This document shows, one piece after another, positions 16,898-26,420 of a stretch of DNA of 64,000 bases. The stretch comes from Anaerolineae bacterium (GTDB lineage: Bacteria > Chloroflexota > Anaerolineae > Aggregatilineales > UBA2796). The DNA is taken from contig JAHBVJ010000006.1 in NCBI GenBank assembly GCA_019637615.1, positions 62,001 through 126,000 of the forward strand, given 5' to 3'. Under the pieces are notes generated by a model. It made no database searches, was not told where the DNA came from, and saw only the letters and a list, made by a program, of their open reading frames with translations. Position 1 is the first letter of the stretch. The number at the start of each line of letters is the position of its first letter. Both the position numbers and the translations under genes were made by a program.

Positions 16898-17800
16898 ATG
16901 AGCAAGATTCGTATCGTCACCGATAGTTCTGCCCAATTCCTCAATCCGTCTATCATTCGCCAATACGGGATCGTGGTCATTCCGATGGAAATCCACATGG
17001 GCGGGCGCGTCTACCGCGAAGGCGTCGATATTGACGCCGACCACTATTTCAAGAAGTTGAACGATCCCGCCGTGACCGAATTACCATCGCTCGTCGCGCC
17101 CGATCCCAACAAGATCGCGGAGGTGTACGGCAAACTGTGCCGCGATGGTTGGAAAATCCTTTCGATCCACGTTTCCCGCGCCTTCCATCCGATGTGGCAT
17201 CACTGCAAGCAGGCGACGCAATTACTACTCGGTCGCTGTGACATCGAAGTGGTGGATAGCCAGACCACCTCAGTTGGACTCGCCGTGATGGTCGAAGAAG
17301 CCGCCAAGATGATCGATCAAGATGTGCCGCTACCGGACATCATCCGGGCGCTGCGCAGCCTGCAAAGCCACATCTACACCATGTTTTATGTGGAAACGCT
17401 GGAATATTTGCGGCGCGGCGGTCTCCTCAGCGAATCGCAAACAGTGCTCGGCTCGATGTTAGGGATCAAACCCTTTCTGACCATCGAAGAAGGCGATCTG
17501 ATGGCGGTGGAAAAAGTCCGCACGCGCACGCAAGCCATCGATAAATTGGTCGAATTCGCCAGCGAGTTCGAGGTGATGGATAAAGTCGCAGTGCTCTACA
17601 ACGGGCACACGCCACCGGAAGTCCTGCGCTCTCTCAGCGACCGCCTACAAGATGAAGTCGGTCATCGTCATTACCCGGCGTTGGTGTATCAGCCCTCACT
17701 CGCCTGCTTCCTCGGCCCCGATGCCGTAGGAATATTTATCTACGAGAGCGAAAGCGCGGATTTTGGGCAATTAGGCGAAGAATTTGGAGAAATAGACTAA
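16898..17800 (+). CDS. DegV-family fatty-acid-binding protein
   Basis: 300 residues, normal family length. Starts MSKIRIVTDSSAQF; the lipid headgroup-binding features are present as IHVSRAFHPM (family SSxxSGTxQ region is divergent) and the C-terminal domain LEYLRRGGLLSESQ..LGIKPFL. In Gram-positive bacteria such proteins (FakB) present a fatty acid to the kinase FakA. No fakA is nearby. The family's usual second Ser loop appears altered in this copy (SRAFHP), unlike the adjacent paralogue, so ligand or activity may differ. It is the first of two tandem copies, separated by 5 bp. Confidence 0.85.
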   Translation: MSKIRIVTDSSAQFLNPSIIRQYGIVVIPMEIHMGGRVYREGVDIDADHYFKKLNDPAVTELPSLVAPDPNKIAEVYGKLCRDGWKILSIHVSRAFHPMWHHCKQATQLLLGRCDIEVVDSQTTSVGLAVMVEEAAKMIDQDVPLPDIIRALRSLQSHIYTMFYVETLEYLRRGGLLSESQTVLGSMLGIKPFLTIEEGDLMAVEKVRTRTQAIDKLVEFASEFEVMDKVAVLYNGHTPPEVLRSLSDRLQDEVGHRHYPALVYQPSLACFLGPDAVGIFIYESESADFGQLGEEFGEID

Positions 17801-17805
17801 TTTTT

Positions 17806-18651
17806 ATGGCAGCACAACGTGTAGGGATCGTGGCGGATAGCACCAGCGATTTGCCGCAAGCGTGGCTCGATAAATGGGGCGTGATCGTCGTCCCTGCCTT
17901 CATCAATTGGGGAACAGACAGCTACGCAGACGATGGTGTTCAAATCACCAAGCCCGAATTTTATCGTCGGTTAGCCACCTCGCCTGATACGCCGCGCACC
18001 TCCGCCATGCCCCCCGGCTTGGCGCTAGATGCCATCCGTAAGCAGTTGGCAAACCACGAACAGGTGGTCGTTTTCAGTCTGGCGTCACAGTTCAGCAGCA
18101 TTTATAATACGTTTGTCTTGGTAGCCCAACAGATTGACCCTGACCGCGTAACCGTTTATGACAGTGGTTCGGTCAGTTTGGGGCTAGGGTGGCAGTTAGC
18201 GGCAGGCGCGGAAGTCGCGGCGACGGGCGGCAGTGTGCAAGACATCTTGCAGGCGGCACGTGAGACACGGAAGCGCGTCAAGCTCTTCGCCATGATCGAC
18301 ACCTTGGAGTTTTTGCGCCGTGGTGGACGCGTCAGCAATGTCGTCGCTGGCATTGGGACGTTGTTGCAGATCAAGCCGATCATCGACGTGTACGAAGGCA
18401 ATGTGACTACCGTGCAGCGCCAGCGTACATCGAGTCGGGCGTTGCAAGCGCTGATTGAGACGGTGTTGAGCTATGCGCCGTTTGAGCGCTTAGGCATTCT
18501 GCATACAGCCAACGAGAGTGGTGCCGAAGCGTTGAAGGCCAAACTGAGCGCGGTTGCTTCTGGCGACATCTTGATTACCGAGGCAACACCCGGCATTGGG
18601 GTGCATACTGGCCCCGGCTGTCTTGGTGTCTCGTTCGTCAAACAAGCGTAA
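17806..18651 (+). CDS. DegV-family fatty-acid-binding protein
   Basis: 281 residues. MAAQRVGIVADSTSDLP is the canonical DegV start, and FSLASQFSSIYNTFV matches the usual lipid-binding S-S-x-x-S-x-x-x loop. The C-terminal LEFLRRGGRVSNVVAGIGTLLQIKPII is closely family-like. It follows the first degV gene by 5 bp and is almost certainly co-transcribed with it. Two different paralogues could bind saturated and unsaturated acyl chains respectively, as in other FakB pairs; that assignment is an inference. Confidence 0.88.
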   Translation: MAAQRVGIVADSTSDLPQAWLDKWGVIVVPAFINWGTDSYADDGVQITKPEFYRRLATSPDTPRTSAMPPGLALDAIRKQLANHEQVVVFSLASQFSSIYNTFVLVAQQIDPDRVTVYDSGSVSLGLGWQLAAGAEVAATGGSVQDILQAARETRKRVKLFAMIDTLEFLRRGGRVSNVVAGIGTLLQIKPIIDVYEGNVTTVQRQRTSSRALQALIETVLSYAPFERLGILHTANESGAEALKAKLSAVASGDILITEATPGIGVHTGPGCLGVSFVKQA

Positions 18652-18707
18652 GAGACTGCGCCCGAAAACCGACTGCTCAACCCTCACGATGGGCTGAACA
18701 ATAAGCC

Positions 18708-18738
18708 TTGACGAACCTGCGCGGAAAGCGTCTAGGAT
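18708..18738 (+). promoter_or_regulatory. Possible recG promoter
   Basis: TTGACG (18708-18713), 19 bp spacer, TAGGAT (18733-18738). If used, transcription begins downstream of the TTG codon at 18708, which favours the ATG at 18801 as translation start. Confidence 0.35.
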
Positions 18739-18800
18739 ACGGGTACCTTGAGCGTAATGCTTTTGAACTTTGGTGTAAATTAGCGCGTCATTGGATTCAT

Positions 18801-21695
18801 ATGCCATCAGCATTGGAAACCCTTGTCAAAATCCTGAAATTGGAACAGAGCACCGGCTATCAAGATAAAGCCGTTATTGGTGGCTTGCATTCATTTGCCG
18901 AAAATTGGGCGACGGAAGCGCACAAGCAAGCCAGGAAGCCTGAACATCATGCCCTGATCGATGAGCTGAAAACCCTGATCGATGGTTACAGCGCACTGCA
19001 AGTCACCGATCAACGCCATGAGGCCATCAAGCATATGTTGGGGCGTATTACGGGACGTGTTCAAGCCCCGAATGCCGAGACGCCAACCGCGCCCTCGGTC
19101 GAATCCACGCCCTATTTCCGGCGTATTGTGTCGCCACGTCCCGCGCCAGAGGTGCCCCGTGAACTGCCACCTGATCAAGCGCCATCACGCTCCGTCACGG
19201 CATCCAATCGCCCCGCGCACGATGAAGCTTCTGTGGCATCCGATGAACCGGCTGGCTCAACTGTCCCAACGTCTGCTCCGCGCGATCGTGGCGAAGACGT
19301 GCCTACCTCGTTCCGCCCGCGTGAGCAGCGGCGCAATCAGCGTGATGAACAACGTCCATCGGCACGAGCGGAAGTAAATCCACCCGCGCCTGATCCGGAT
19401 GATGGGTTGCCTGATCCCGACGAACAAGCCAAGCTGCTGGATGCCATCGCGTCTGAGCCGCCCACGCCGCGTACCTATACGGAATCATTGGCTTCCGGCT
19501 TCGAGCGCCCAGATAGCACCGCACCGGTTGAATCGTTCAGCGCACCCAAGCCAAGCGAACCGCTCACGCCCGCACGTCGCCGTCGGCGTGGCAACGACGA
19601 TCCAGAGCGTCGCCGCCAGCTTTACCGTGCGCTGCGATCTTCCGTTCAGGTGTTGGATGGTGTCGGGCCGAAGAACGCCGAGAAGTTGGCTTCCCTCGAT
19701 CTCAACACCATCGAAGACGTGCTGTACAACTTCCCGCGTCGTTACGATGATTACACACAAATGCTGCCTCTCGGTAAACTGCTGCCGGGTATGACCGTGA
19801 CAGCAGTCGGTGAGGTGCGCAATGCCGTCGTCCTCAAAGGCAAACGCAACCAAGAAATCTTCAACGTGACCATCGGTGATGGCACGGGCACGCTGACGGC
19901 GACCTACTTCGGGATGCCCTATCTGCGCAGCAGTTTCGAGCGCGGGATGCAGATCGCGCTGCGGGGCAAGGTCGATCTGTTCCTCGGCAAGCTGACCATG
20001 AGCCATCCCGAATGGGAGCCAGTCGAACGTGATACGCTGCGACTTCCGCAGATCGTGCCTGTCTATGGACTGTCCAAACTGGTAAAAGCGGGCTTGATCC
20101 GCAAAGTGAGCCGAACCGCGCTCAACCAATATGCTGACGCGCTGCCCGACTACATGCCCGAAACCGTGCTGGATCGCGTTGAGCTGCCTGATCTCGGTTG
20201 GGCACTGCGGCAAGTCCACTTCCCGGACAGCATGTCGGCCTTGGAAACAGCGCAAAAACGCCTCTCCTTCGATGAACTCATCCTCTTGCAACTGGGGATG
20301 CTGCAAAATCGCCGCGAATGGCAGTCGCAGCCTAGCCTCTCCGTCAGCGTCGATGATGACTGGTATGAAGCCTTCCTTAACGCGCTGCCCTATCCGCTGA
20401 CGGGCGCACAGCAGCGTGCCGTGATGGCGATCCGCGAGGATATTCGCAAGACGGTGCCGATGAATCGCCTGTTGCAAGGCGATGTCGGCGCGGGCAAAAC
20501 GGTCGTGGCGGCGGCAGCCATGTTGGTCGCGGTGCAGGGCGGTGCGCAGGCAGCCATCATGGCTCCGACGGGCATCCTTGCCGAGCAGCACTACAAGAGC
20601 ATCACCCGCCTCGTGCAAAGTCTTCCCGGTGGCGACCAGCTTAACATTCAATTGTTGACCAGTGCCACGCCAGCACAGCAGCGTGCGGATACGCTGTGGT
20701 TCTTGGGCGAAGGCAAAGTGAACATTCTGGTCGGCACGCACGCGCTCTTGCAAGATGATGTCAATTTCGCCAACCTCGGCCTCGTCGTCATTGATGAACA
20801 GCATCGCTTCGGAGTCGAGCAGCGCGGCAAATTGCGCAGCAAAGGTCGCAGTCCGCACGTTCTCGTGATGACCGCCACGCCGATCCCGCGTACCTTGGCG
20901 CTGACGATGTATGCCGATCTCGATCTCAGCATCCTCGATGAGATGCCGCCCGGTCGCTCGCCCATCGACACCAAGATCTTGTACCCGCGCGAACGGCAGC
21001 GTGCGTATGCCTTCATCGAGTCGCAGCTTGCCAAGGAACGCCAAGCCTTCATCGTCTATCCGCTGGTGGAAGCCTCCGAGAGCGAGACGATGGCAGAAGT
21101 GAAATCCGCCGTCGAAGATTTCGAACGCTTGCAGCGCGACATCTTCCCGCACCGTAAGTTGGGTTTGCTGCACGGCAAGATGTCGCCCGCCGAGAAAGAC
21201 GCCGCGATGGCTGCCTTCAGCCGCAACGAGACACAAATTCTCGTATGTACGGCGGTGGTCGAAGTCGGCATCGATGTGCCCAACGCGACGGTGATGCTGA
21301 TCGAAGGGGCGAACCGCTTCGGGCTGGCGCAGTTGCATCAATTCCGTGGGCGCGTCGGACGCGGACAGCATCAGTCGTACTGTTTGCTCATCCCCGACGA
21401 TGGCGATCTCGACAACGAACGCCTCCGCGCGATGGAATCGACCACGGACGGTTTCAAACTCGCGGAAATGGACTGGGAACTGCGCGGCGCGGGCGATCTG
21501 CTTGGCACACGGCAAAGCGGCGGCGCGGCACGTTTGGGCGATCACATGGACATCCAGTTAGTACAAGCGGCGCAGCTCGAAGCCCGCACGCTGTATGAAG
21601 AAGACCCGACTCTGCAAGCGCCAACCCATCTGTCGCTGCGTGAGAAACTGATGCAGCGCTTCGACATGCGTGGCGAAACTACGGACGTGAGCTAA
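18801..21695 (+). CDS. recG: ATP-dependent DNA helicase RecG
   Basis: About 964 residues from MPSALETLVKIL. An N-terminal helical domain and a Pro-rich, probably disordered linker (about residues 110-285) precede the usual RecG wedge (VGPKNAEKLASLDLNTIEDVLYNFP) and OB fold. The helicase core has GDVGAGKT (motif I), VIDEQHRFGVEQR (DExH), TATPIPRTLALT and QFRGRVGRG (motif VI). RecG remodels stalled forks and Holliday junctions. At ~960 residues it is much longer than the ~690 of E. coli because of the N-terminal extension and linker. It overlaps nothing and is followed by the methyltransferase-like gene after 28 bp. Confidence 0.92.
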   Translation: MPSALETLVKILKLEQSTGYQDKAVIGGLHSFAENWATEAHKQARKPEHHALIDELKTLIDGYSALQVTDQRHEAIKHMLGRITGRVQAPNAETPTAPSVESTPYFRRIVSPRPAPEVPRELPPDQAPSRSVTASNRPAHDEASVASDEPAGSTVPTSAPRDRGEDVPTSFRPREQRRNQRDEQRPSARAEVNPPAPDPDDGLPDPDEQAKLLDAIASEPPTPRTYTESLASGFERPDSTAPVESFSAPKPSEPLTPARRRRRGNDDPERRRQLYRALRSSVQVLDGVGPKNAEKLASLDLNTIEDVLYNFPRRYDDYTQMLPLGKLLPGMTVTAVGEVRNAVVLKGKRNQEIFNVTIGDGTGTLTATYFGMPYLRSSFERGMQIALRGKVDLFLGKLTMSHPEWEPVERDTLRLPQIVPVYGLSKLVKAGLIRKVSRTALNQYADALPDYMPETVLDRVELPDLGWALRQVHFPDSMSALETAQKRLSFDELILLQLGMLQNRREWQSQPSLSVSVDDDWYEAFLNALPYPLTGAQQRAVMAIREDIRKTVPMNRLLQGDVGAGKTVVAAAAMLVAVQGGAQAAIMAPTGILAEQHYKSITRLVQSLPGGDQLNIQLLTSATPAQQRADTLWFLGEGKVNILVGTHALLQDDVNFANLGLVVIDEQHRFGVEQRGKLRSKGRSPHVLVMTATPIPRTLALTMYADLDLSILDEMPPGRSPIDTKILYPRERQRAYAFIESQLAKERQAFIVYPLVEASESETMAEVKSAVEDFERLQRDIFPHRKLGLLHGKMSPAEKDAAMAAFSRNETQILVCTAVVEVGIDVPNATVMLIEGANRFGLAQLHQFRGRVGRGQHQSYCLLIPDDGDLDNERLRAMESTTDGFKLAEMDWELRGAGDLLGTRQSGGAARLGDHMDIQLVQAAQLEARTLYEEDPTLQAPTHLSLREKLMQRFDMRGETTDVS

Positions 21696-21723
21696 GCGGC
21701 TGAGAGACTTGCGGAGTTGAGCG

Positions 21724-22239
21724 ATGCTACGCCATGTTGCAGCGATCCTTGCCTTGCCCTTCATGGTAACAATCGTGATTCCGGCGGTGCTCATCACACA
21801 GACACAGGCCGTTTATCCGGGTTGGGATGCGCTCTTCCCCCTTAACATGCTGCTGTACATCCTCGGCCTCCTCCTGATCGGGGTCGGTTTGCTGCTGGTG
21901 TTGATGACGGTGGGACTGTTCGCCACCGTAGGGCAAGGGACACTCGCACCGTGGGATCCAACGCAACGTCTTGTCGTCATCGGCATCTATCGGTATGTGC
22001 GCAACCCGATGATCAGCGGCGTATTCGCCATCCTGCTGGGCGAAGGGGTCATGCTCGGTTCGCTGCCCGTCCTCAGTTGGGCGCTGATCTTTATCGTGAT
22101 CAACATGATTTACATTCCGCTATCGGAAGAACCCGGCCTGCACGCCCGATTCGGTGCCGACTACGACGATTACGCCCACAACGTACCGCGCTGGTTGCCG
22201 CGCCGCAGCCCGTGGACTCCGCCCGCCACACGAGGATGA
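21724..22239 (+). CDS. Isoprenylcysteine carboxyl methyltransferase-family membrane protein
   Basis: 171 residues with about four membrane segments (8-27, 38-70, 96-130). The family signature is seen as GIYRYVRNPMISG and, near the end, EEPGLHARFGADYDDYAHNVPRWLPR, which forms the SAM-binding cytoplasmic region. Bacterial members methylate lipids or small molecules; the substrate is unknown. It ends in an ATGA overlap with the EcfT-like gene, so the two are translationally coupled. Confidence 0.8.
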   Translation: MLRHVAAILALPFMVTIVIPAVLITQTQAVYPGWDALFPLNMLLYILGLLLIGVGLLLVLMTVGLFATVGQGTLAPWDPTQRLVVIGIYRYVRNPMISGVFAILLGEGVMLGSLPVLSWALIFIVINMIYIPLSEEPGLHARFGADYDDYAHNVPRWLPRRSPWTPPATRG

Positions 22240-23261
22240 TTGTGTCGCGTTCGCTCGATACCCGTGCATGGCTGATCTGGTTGGCGGGGATGCTGCTGCC
22301 GTCGCTGCTCACCTTTAACCCGTGGCTGCAACTGCTCATCATTGGAATCGCGCTGCTGCTGTGGCCCGGTGATGCGCCCGACCAGCGATCCGATTTTCTG
22401 CGCTTGCGTGTGCTGCTGCGGATCGGGATCGCCGCTTTGGTCATCGGCGGTCTGTTCAATTTGCTCGTCGTCCATTACGGCAGCACCGTGCTCATCCATC
22501 TCCCTGACGCCCTCCCGATCATCGGCGGTATTTTGACGCTCGAAGCGCTCCTGTTCGGGCTGCTCAACGCGTTACGCGTGATCGGCATCATCTTCGCCTT
22601 TGCCACCTTCAGCCGTCAGATCAACTACGCGGATTTGCTGCGCCTTGCGCCATCTGCTTTGTTCGAACTCGGCTTGATGTTGTCGATTGGCGTTACGCTG
22701 GTGCCGTTCATGCTGCGCTCCTTCAACGAAATCCGCGAATCACAGGCGCTGCGTGGACATCGGGCGCAAGGCATACGCGGTCTGCTGCCCCTGTTTACCC
22801 CTCTGGTCGCCAGCGGCATGGAGCACGCCTTAGCGCTTGCCGAGTCGATGGAAGCACGCGGATACGGCAGCGTACAGTTTTCGCGCCGTGTCATGCTCGG
22901 ACAAGCGCTCGCCCTGCTGAGTCTGCTGTTTCTGCTCATTTTGCTGGCGATCAACACATTTCTTCCGATAATCTCTCTTATCATGATATTACTCATCGTC
23001 GCGGTGGGGCTGCTGATGGTCGTCGGTTTGCAGCTGATGGCGAGCGGCGCAGGCCGCACCCGTTTCCGTCGCCTTCGGTGGGGTTGGCGAGAATGGGTGG
23101 TGACGGCTGGCGCTTCCACCGCCATGATCGCGCTGCTGGTCGCTGACCGGACACTGCTGGTCTACGATCCCTATCGCTTGAGTGTGCTCGGTTTGCCCGC
23201 GTTCAATCCTTGGCTTGGTCTGGCGCTGCTTGGTCTGGCGCTGCCCGCCGTCATCAAGTAA
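22236..23261 (+). CDS. Energy-coupling factor transporter transmembrane subunit (EcfT-like)
   Basis: About 341 residues beginning at ATG 22236 within the previous stop (ATGA). Several hydrophobic segments flank a cytoplasmic region with the two coupling motifs of EcfT: SQALRGHRA and ESMEARGYG. EcfT binds a pair of EcfA ATPases and a substrate-specific S component for vitamin or metal uptake. None of these is adjacent; the next DNA is a terminator and then the phage. A longer frame extends upstream but is out of phase with the methyltransferase gene and not coding. Confidence 0.82.
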   Translation: MIVSRSLDTRAWLIWLAGMLLPSLLTFNPWLQLLIIGIALLLWPGDAPDQRSDFLRLRVLLRIGIAALVIGGLFNLLVVHYGSTVLIHLPDALPIIGGILTLEALLFGLLNALRVIGIIFAFATFSRQINYADLLRLAPSALFELGLMLSIGVTLVPFMLRSFNEIRESQALRGHRAQGIRGLLPLFTPLVASGMEHALALAESMEARGYGSVQFSRRVMLGQALALLSLLFLLILLAINTFLPIISLIMILLIVAVGLLMVVGLQLMASGAGRTRFRRLRWGWREWVVTAGASTAMIALLVADRTLLVYDPYRLSVLGLPAFNPWLGLALLGLALPAVIK

Positions 23262-23295
23262 TACCCTCAATTCCTTCATCTCTGTCCAGAAACGG

Positions 23296-23327
23296 AAACA
23301 GGCCGGAGTGTCACCTCCAGCCTGTTT
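23296..23327. terminator. Terminator hairpin after the EcfT-like gene
   Basis: AAACAGGC (23296-23303) pairs with GCCTGTTT (23320-23327), with an inner GGAG/CTCC pairing. It marks the last host feature before the phage region. Confidence 0.6.
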
Positions 23328-23400
23328 GAAGTTCATCATACCTAATCAACGTGTGAGGATTTTAGCATGATTTGGCAGGCTTTGTCAAAGCAGTGGTCGG

Positions 23401-24735
23401 ATGGGGGCGTCGATGTTTCTCGAAGATTATGACCCCACCAAGAACCGTGGTCGTTGGGGCGCAACACCGCTCGACCTCATTACCGATCCCAACGTATCGG
23501 ATGGTGCATTCCGCCTGTATGCCTATCTCGCGGCGATGAACATGGCAACCAACGAGCCGCCGCTGCGCGAGCAGATCGCGGGCGATCTCATGATCACGCC
23601 GACGAGTGTCACTAACCGCGTCAAGGAGCTGGTGGCGCGCGATTGGGTAATTGCTTGGCGCTTCTTCCGCAACGATATGCACAGCAATGCCTATCAGACC
23701 TTCAACAATACCGAGGAGTGTCGGGAATATCGCCGCACGCATACCAATGTGCGTTACGTAGATTTCGCGGGCGAGATAGAGCGCCGAAAAATCCGTCGCG
23801 GCAGCCGATCAACACCTGCTCCAATGTCAAACCAGATGGAGGATCAAACTGGACGGATGATCAATCCAGATGGACTTACCCAACAATCTATAGCTCCATC
23901 CAGTTTGATCCAGCCAGATCAAACCAGTTTGACGCCCTTATATATGGAATCAGACTCTTTTCCTCAGACGTTAGAAGAGTCAGTAGATAACCCTGATCTT
24001 AATGACTCTGTGGCTGACGCCACGGGGGGCAATGTTTCACAGGAGGAGCCTGATTTGACTTTTCAGCCGCACAAACGAACCGATCCCGTCAGCGATCCGA
24101 CGCCTTCCCTTGACGAAGACCCATTAACCCCAGTTCCGCCGCGCCCTTCTTCCCATGCGGCGGGTGCGCCAGAGGGATACGAATTCCGCTACGCCAGCGG
24201 CAGCAGCGGTAGGACGGTGCATCTCGTCAAGCTCGGCGCAACCGAAGCCATGTGCGGCAAGTCAACGGTCGCGCTGCTGGATGCGCCCAAAGAGGGACGC
24301 AGCTACAACATGTGTCCCCTGTGCATGGCAAAGAAAAGCCCATCGCCGCGCGTAGATCAGCCTATCCGTGATGCGGTCGCCCAACACGTACAGGAGTTTG
24401 AGCCTACGATGGCAACCGACCTAACAGGGGTATTGGCGAGTGTGGCAATCGCCGTCTGGACGCGGAAATTAGGACGCAAGCTATCGGGCAGCGAGTACGA
24501 AGGGGCAGCGCGGAGTGTCGTGGCCTTCGCGGCTGACTGGCGCAAACGTAATCCGACGGCGGACATGCCGACGGGCAAACAGTCGTTTGAAAATCATTTC
24601 ACAAAATTCGTGTCGAACGCTACCAGCGCCGCGACCGAACAGAAGGGAGCCGATTATGGTAGCTCAACCCAAGCAGCCGAACCTGACCGATACAGCAAAA
24701 ACAGTGCAGTTTTCAAGCTCCCGTCCAAAAAGTGA
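23401..24735 (+). CDS. Phage replication initiator with winged helix-turn-helix
   Basis: 444 residues. Residues ~25-95 form a helix-turn-helix (LREQIAGDLMITPTSVTNRVKELVARDWVI) of the type found in phage and plasmid replication proteins. The middle is low-complexity and carries the TCAAACTGG repeats in its DNA (23827-23932), like the origin inside lambda gene O. The C-terminal part has a cysteine pair MCPLCMAKK and a helical region TGVLASVAIAVWTRKLGRKLSG. It would bind origin repeats and recruit the DnaC/IstB-like protein encoded next, whose start overlaps this gene by 80 bp. A second ATG at 23413 is also possible. A transcription regulator is the alternative. Confidence 0.65.
   Translation: MGASMFLEDYDPTKNRGRWGATPLDLITDPNVSDGAFRLYAYLAAMNMATNEPPLREQIAGDLMITPTSVTNRVKELVARDWVIAWRFFRNDMHSNAYQTFNNTEECREYRRTHTNVRYVDFAGEIERRKIRRGSRSTPAPMSNQMEDQTGRMINPDGLTQQSIAPSSLIQPDQTSLTPLYMESDSFPQTLEESVDNPDLNDSVADATGGNVSQEEPDLTFQPHKRTDPVSDPTPSLDEDPLTPVPPRPSSHAAGAPEGYEFRYASGSSGRTVHLVKLGATEAMCGKSTVALLDAPKEGRSYNMCPLCMAKKSPSPRVDQPIRDAVAQHVQEFEPTMATDLTGVLASVAIAVWTRKLGRKLSGSEYEGAARSVVAFAADWRKRNPTADMPTGKQSFENHFTKFVSNATSAATEQKGADYGSSTQAAEPDRYSKNSAVFKLPSKK
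23827..23932 (+). repeat. Iteron cluster inside the initiator gene (candidate origin)
   Basis: Copies or near copies of TCAAACTGG occur at 23827 (TCAAACCAG), 23844, 23861 (TCAATCCAG), 23900-23908 inverted, and a palindrome TCAAACCAGTTTGA at 23919-23932. Several are extended by ATGGA. The same palindrome recurs at 39181 and 47891. Confidence 0.7.
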
Positions 24736-25615
24736 TGAGCCGTGCCAGTGGTGTGCCGACCAGAAATCGGTCGCGGTCTTTGTGCTGGATGATCGGCGCG
24801 AAGTCGTACCTGTCAGCGGTCATGAGGCGTTTAGTCCGTTCGATCCGCGCGGACAGTGGATGAAAGCGCAGGGCGTGCTCGGCATGGATGAATTCCAGCA
24901 TCAGCATCCGGAAGCCGAATGTCTCGGTATCCAGACCTGCCGCTGCATCAGTGATGCCCGGATGCGCGACCTGTTGAAGGGTAGCCAAGTGCCACCGCGC
25001 ATCGCCCGCTACTCGATGGCGGACTTTCATAGCCTGCCCGACGATATGAAGGCTGGCAAGGAAGTCGCGATTGCAATAGCTCAACAGCTTTGTGAAGCCG
25101 ATGAAGTACCCAACGACGAAACAGGGGAGGTCAAATTCGGCGCGGTGTTTTCTGGCAAGGCGGGACTGGGGAAAACGGTGCTGGCTGCCCAGCCGGTGAT
25201 CGAGCGGGTAAAGCGTGGCGAGGCGGCGATCTGGATACGCTGGAGCGACATGATCACCTCCGTGCAAAGTCTGTACGGCAAATCGCAGACCGCCGATTAC
25301 AGCGGGCCGACGCCGGATGATGCGATCTCCAAGTTGCAACGTGCGCCGTTCCTGTGTATTGACGAATTGTTCGTGGTGCGTGATGACCAGAATCAAAACG
25401 AACAAGTGCCGCCGATCTCGCCCGATCAACTCAGGATCACGATGAACATCATCGACTACCGCTACAACTACTACCTGCCGACGGTGATCCCCACGAACCT
25501 GACTGAGCGCCAGATTGCGCAGTGCAGCAGTACGCCGCTGCTCCAGCGCCTTCAGGAAATGTTCTGGTGGGTGCAGATGGATGGTGAGCCGCTTCGCTTC
25601 TGGCGACGGGCATAA
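24656..25615 (+). CDS. DnaC/IstB-like helicase loader ATPase
   Basis: About 319 residues starting MVAQPKQPNL, with GAAGGGAG 5 nt upstream. A cysteine-rich N-terminus (CQWCADQK; CLGIQTCRC) precedes a AAA+ core with P-loop GKAGLGKT near residue 170, Walker B FLCIDELFVV, and a sensor region TVIPTNLTERQI. Proteins of this type load the replicative helicase onto an origin complex. It overlaps the end of the initiator gene, which fits a replication pair. A longer upstream frame exists but is antisense-like noise. Confidence 0.78.
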   Translation: MVAQPKQPNLTDTAKTVQFSSSRPKSDEPCQWCADQKSVAVFVLDDRREVVPVSGHEAFSPFDPRGQWMKAQGVLGMDEFQHQHPEAECLGIQTCRCISDARMRDLLKGSQVPPRIARYSMADFHSLPDDMKAGKEVAIAIAQQLCEADEVPNDETGEVKFGAVFSGKAGLGKTVLAAQPVIERVKRGEAAIWIRWSDMITSVQSLYGKSQTADYSGPTPDDAISKLQRAPFLCIDELFVVRDDQNQNEQVPPISPDQLRITMNIIDYRYNYYLPTVIPTNLTERQIAQCSSTPLLQRLQEMFWWVQMDGEPLRFWRRA

Positions 25616-25640
25616 CGGGGCAATAGAAAGGAACTAGGCC

Positions 25641-26420
25641 ATGAAAACAATTCTGTTCGTGAATGAGAAGGGTGGCGTCGGCAAAACGTTGACATCTTCT
25701 AATGTCGCCGCGTGGCTGGCGTTGAACGGCGCGCGCGTCGTGCTGTTCGATGCCGACGGGCAGGCGAACGCCACCACGGGACTTGGCATCCCTGAGTATC
25801 CGGGTGTGGTCAACATCTTACTGCGTGATGTGCCTTGGGAAGATGAACTGAGGCGCGTTAGGCCGGAAGTGGTCAGCCGCAAGTCTTTCAGTGGCGAACT
25901 GTGGGTGCTGCCCTCCAACGTCGAATCCCGTGATCTTGGCGCGCGCTTGCCGGAGCATGAGATTGTGCTGAATCGCTTGCAGGAATTGAGCGCGTGGGCG
26001 GATTACGTCATCATCGATACCGCGCCTTCAGCGGGGTTATTCCATATCGCGCTGATGCTGGCTTCCGACGCCGTGGTATTTCCCACCATCTGTGACGGCG
26101 ACTCGATCATCGGCGTGCGCAAGGCGTTCAGCCGCTTGAAGAGCAGCACAGTCCTGCGGGCGGCGCTGGCTGTACCATTCCCGCCGATCATCGCTAAGGC
26201 GATCATCCCCACCCGCTACGAGGGTAATACAGGCTTGCACGCCGGACAGCTCGAAGCCCTACAGACGGAATTCGGGGGTAAGGTGCATATCGCGACGCCG
26301 CTGGATAAGCGCATTACGTGGAGCGAAGCCAAGCAAGAAAGCCTTTCACTGTTCGCCTATGCGCCCCGCTCGGAGGCTGCCACGCAGCTTAGTAAGGTGG
26401 CGGAATATGTCGCAGGGTAA
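25641..26420 (+). CDS. parA: ParA-family partition ATPase
   Basis: 259 residues. The deviant Walker A motif NEKGGVGKT (residues 8-16), then FDADGQANATTGLG and VIIDTAPS (Walker B) identify a Soj/ParA ATPase. It would drive segregation of replicated molecules using nucleoid DNA as track. It overlaps the ParB-like gene by 14 bp, the usual partition-operon layout. In a phage this suggests maintenance as a low-copy plasmid rather than chromosomal integration. An AGAAAGGAAC signal precedes the ATG. Confidence 0.85.
   Translation: MKTILFVNEKGGVGKTLTSSNVAAWLALNGARVVLFDADGQANATTGLGIPEYPGVVNILLRDVPWEDELRRVRPEVVSRKSFSGELWVLPSNVESRDLGARLPEHEIVLNRLQELSAWADYVIIDTAPSAGLFHIALMLASDAVVFPTICDGDSIIGVRKAFSRLKSSTVLRAALAVPFPPIIAKAIIPTRYEGNTGLHAGQLEALQTEFGGKVHIATPLDKRITWSEAKQESLSLFAYAPRSEAATQLSKVAEYVAG

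Noticed and set aside
16742..17044. 100-codon - strand frame overlapping the degV start
   Set aside because: Shadow of the degV gene and its leader; no ribosome-binding site.
19485..21545. 686-codon open frame on the - strand opposite recG
   Set aside because: It is a composition-driven antisense shadow: His/Arg/Gln-rich, no ribosome-binding site, and fully covered by an unmistakable recG.
23350..23358. CGTGTGAGG present near both ends of the phage (23350 and 61757)
   Set aside because: Only 9 bp, and the right copy lies inside the glycosidase gene's last codons; too short to call an attachment site.
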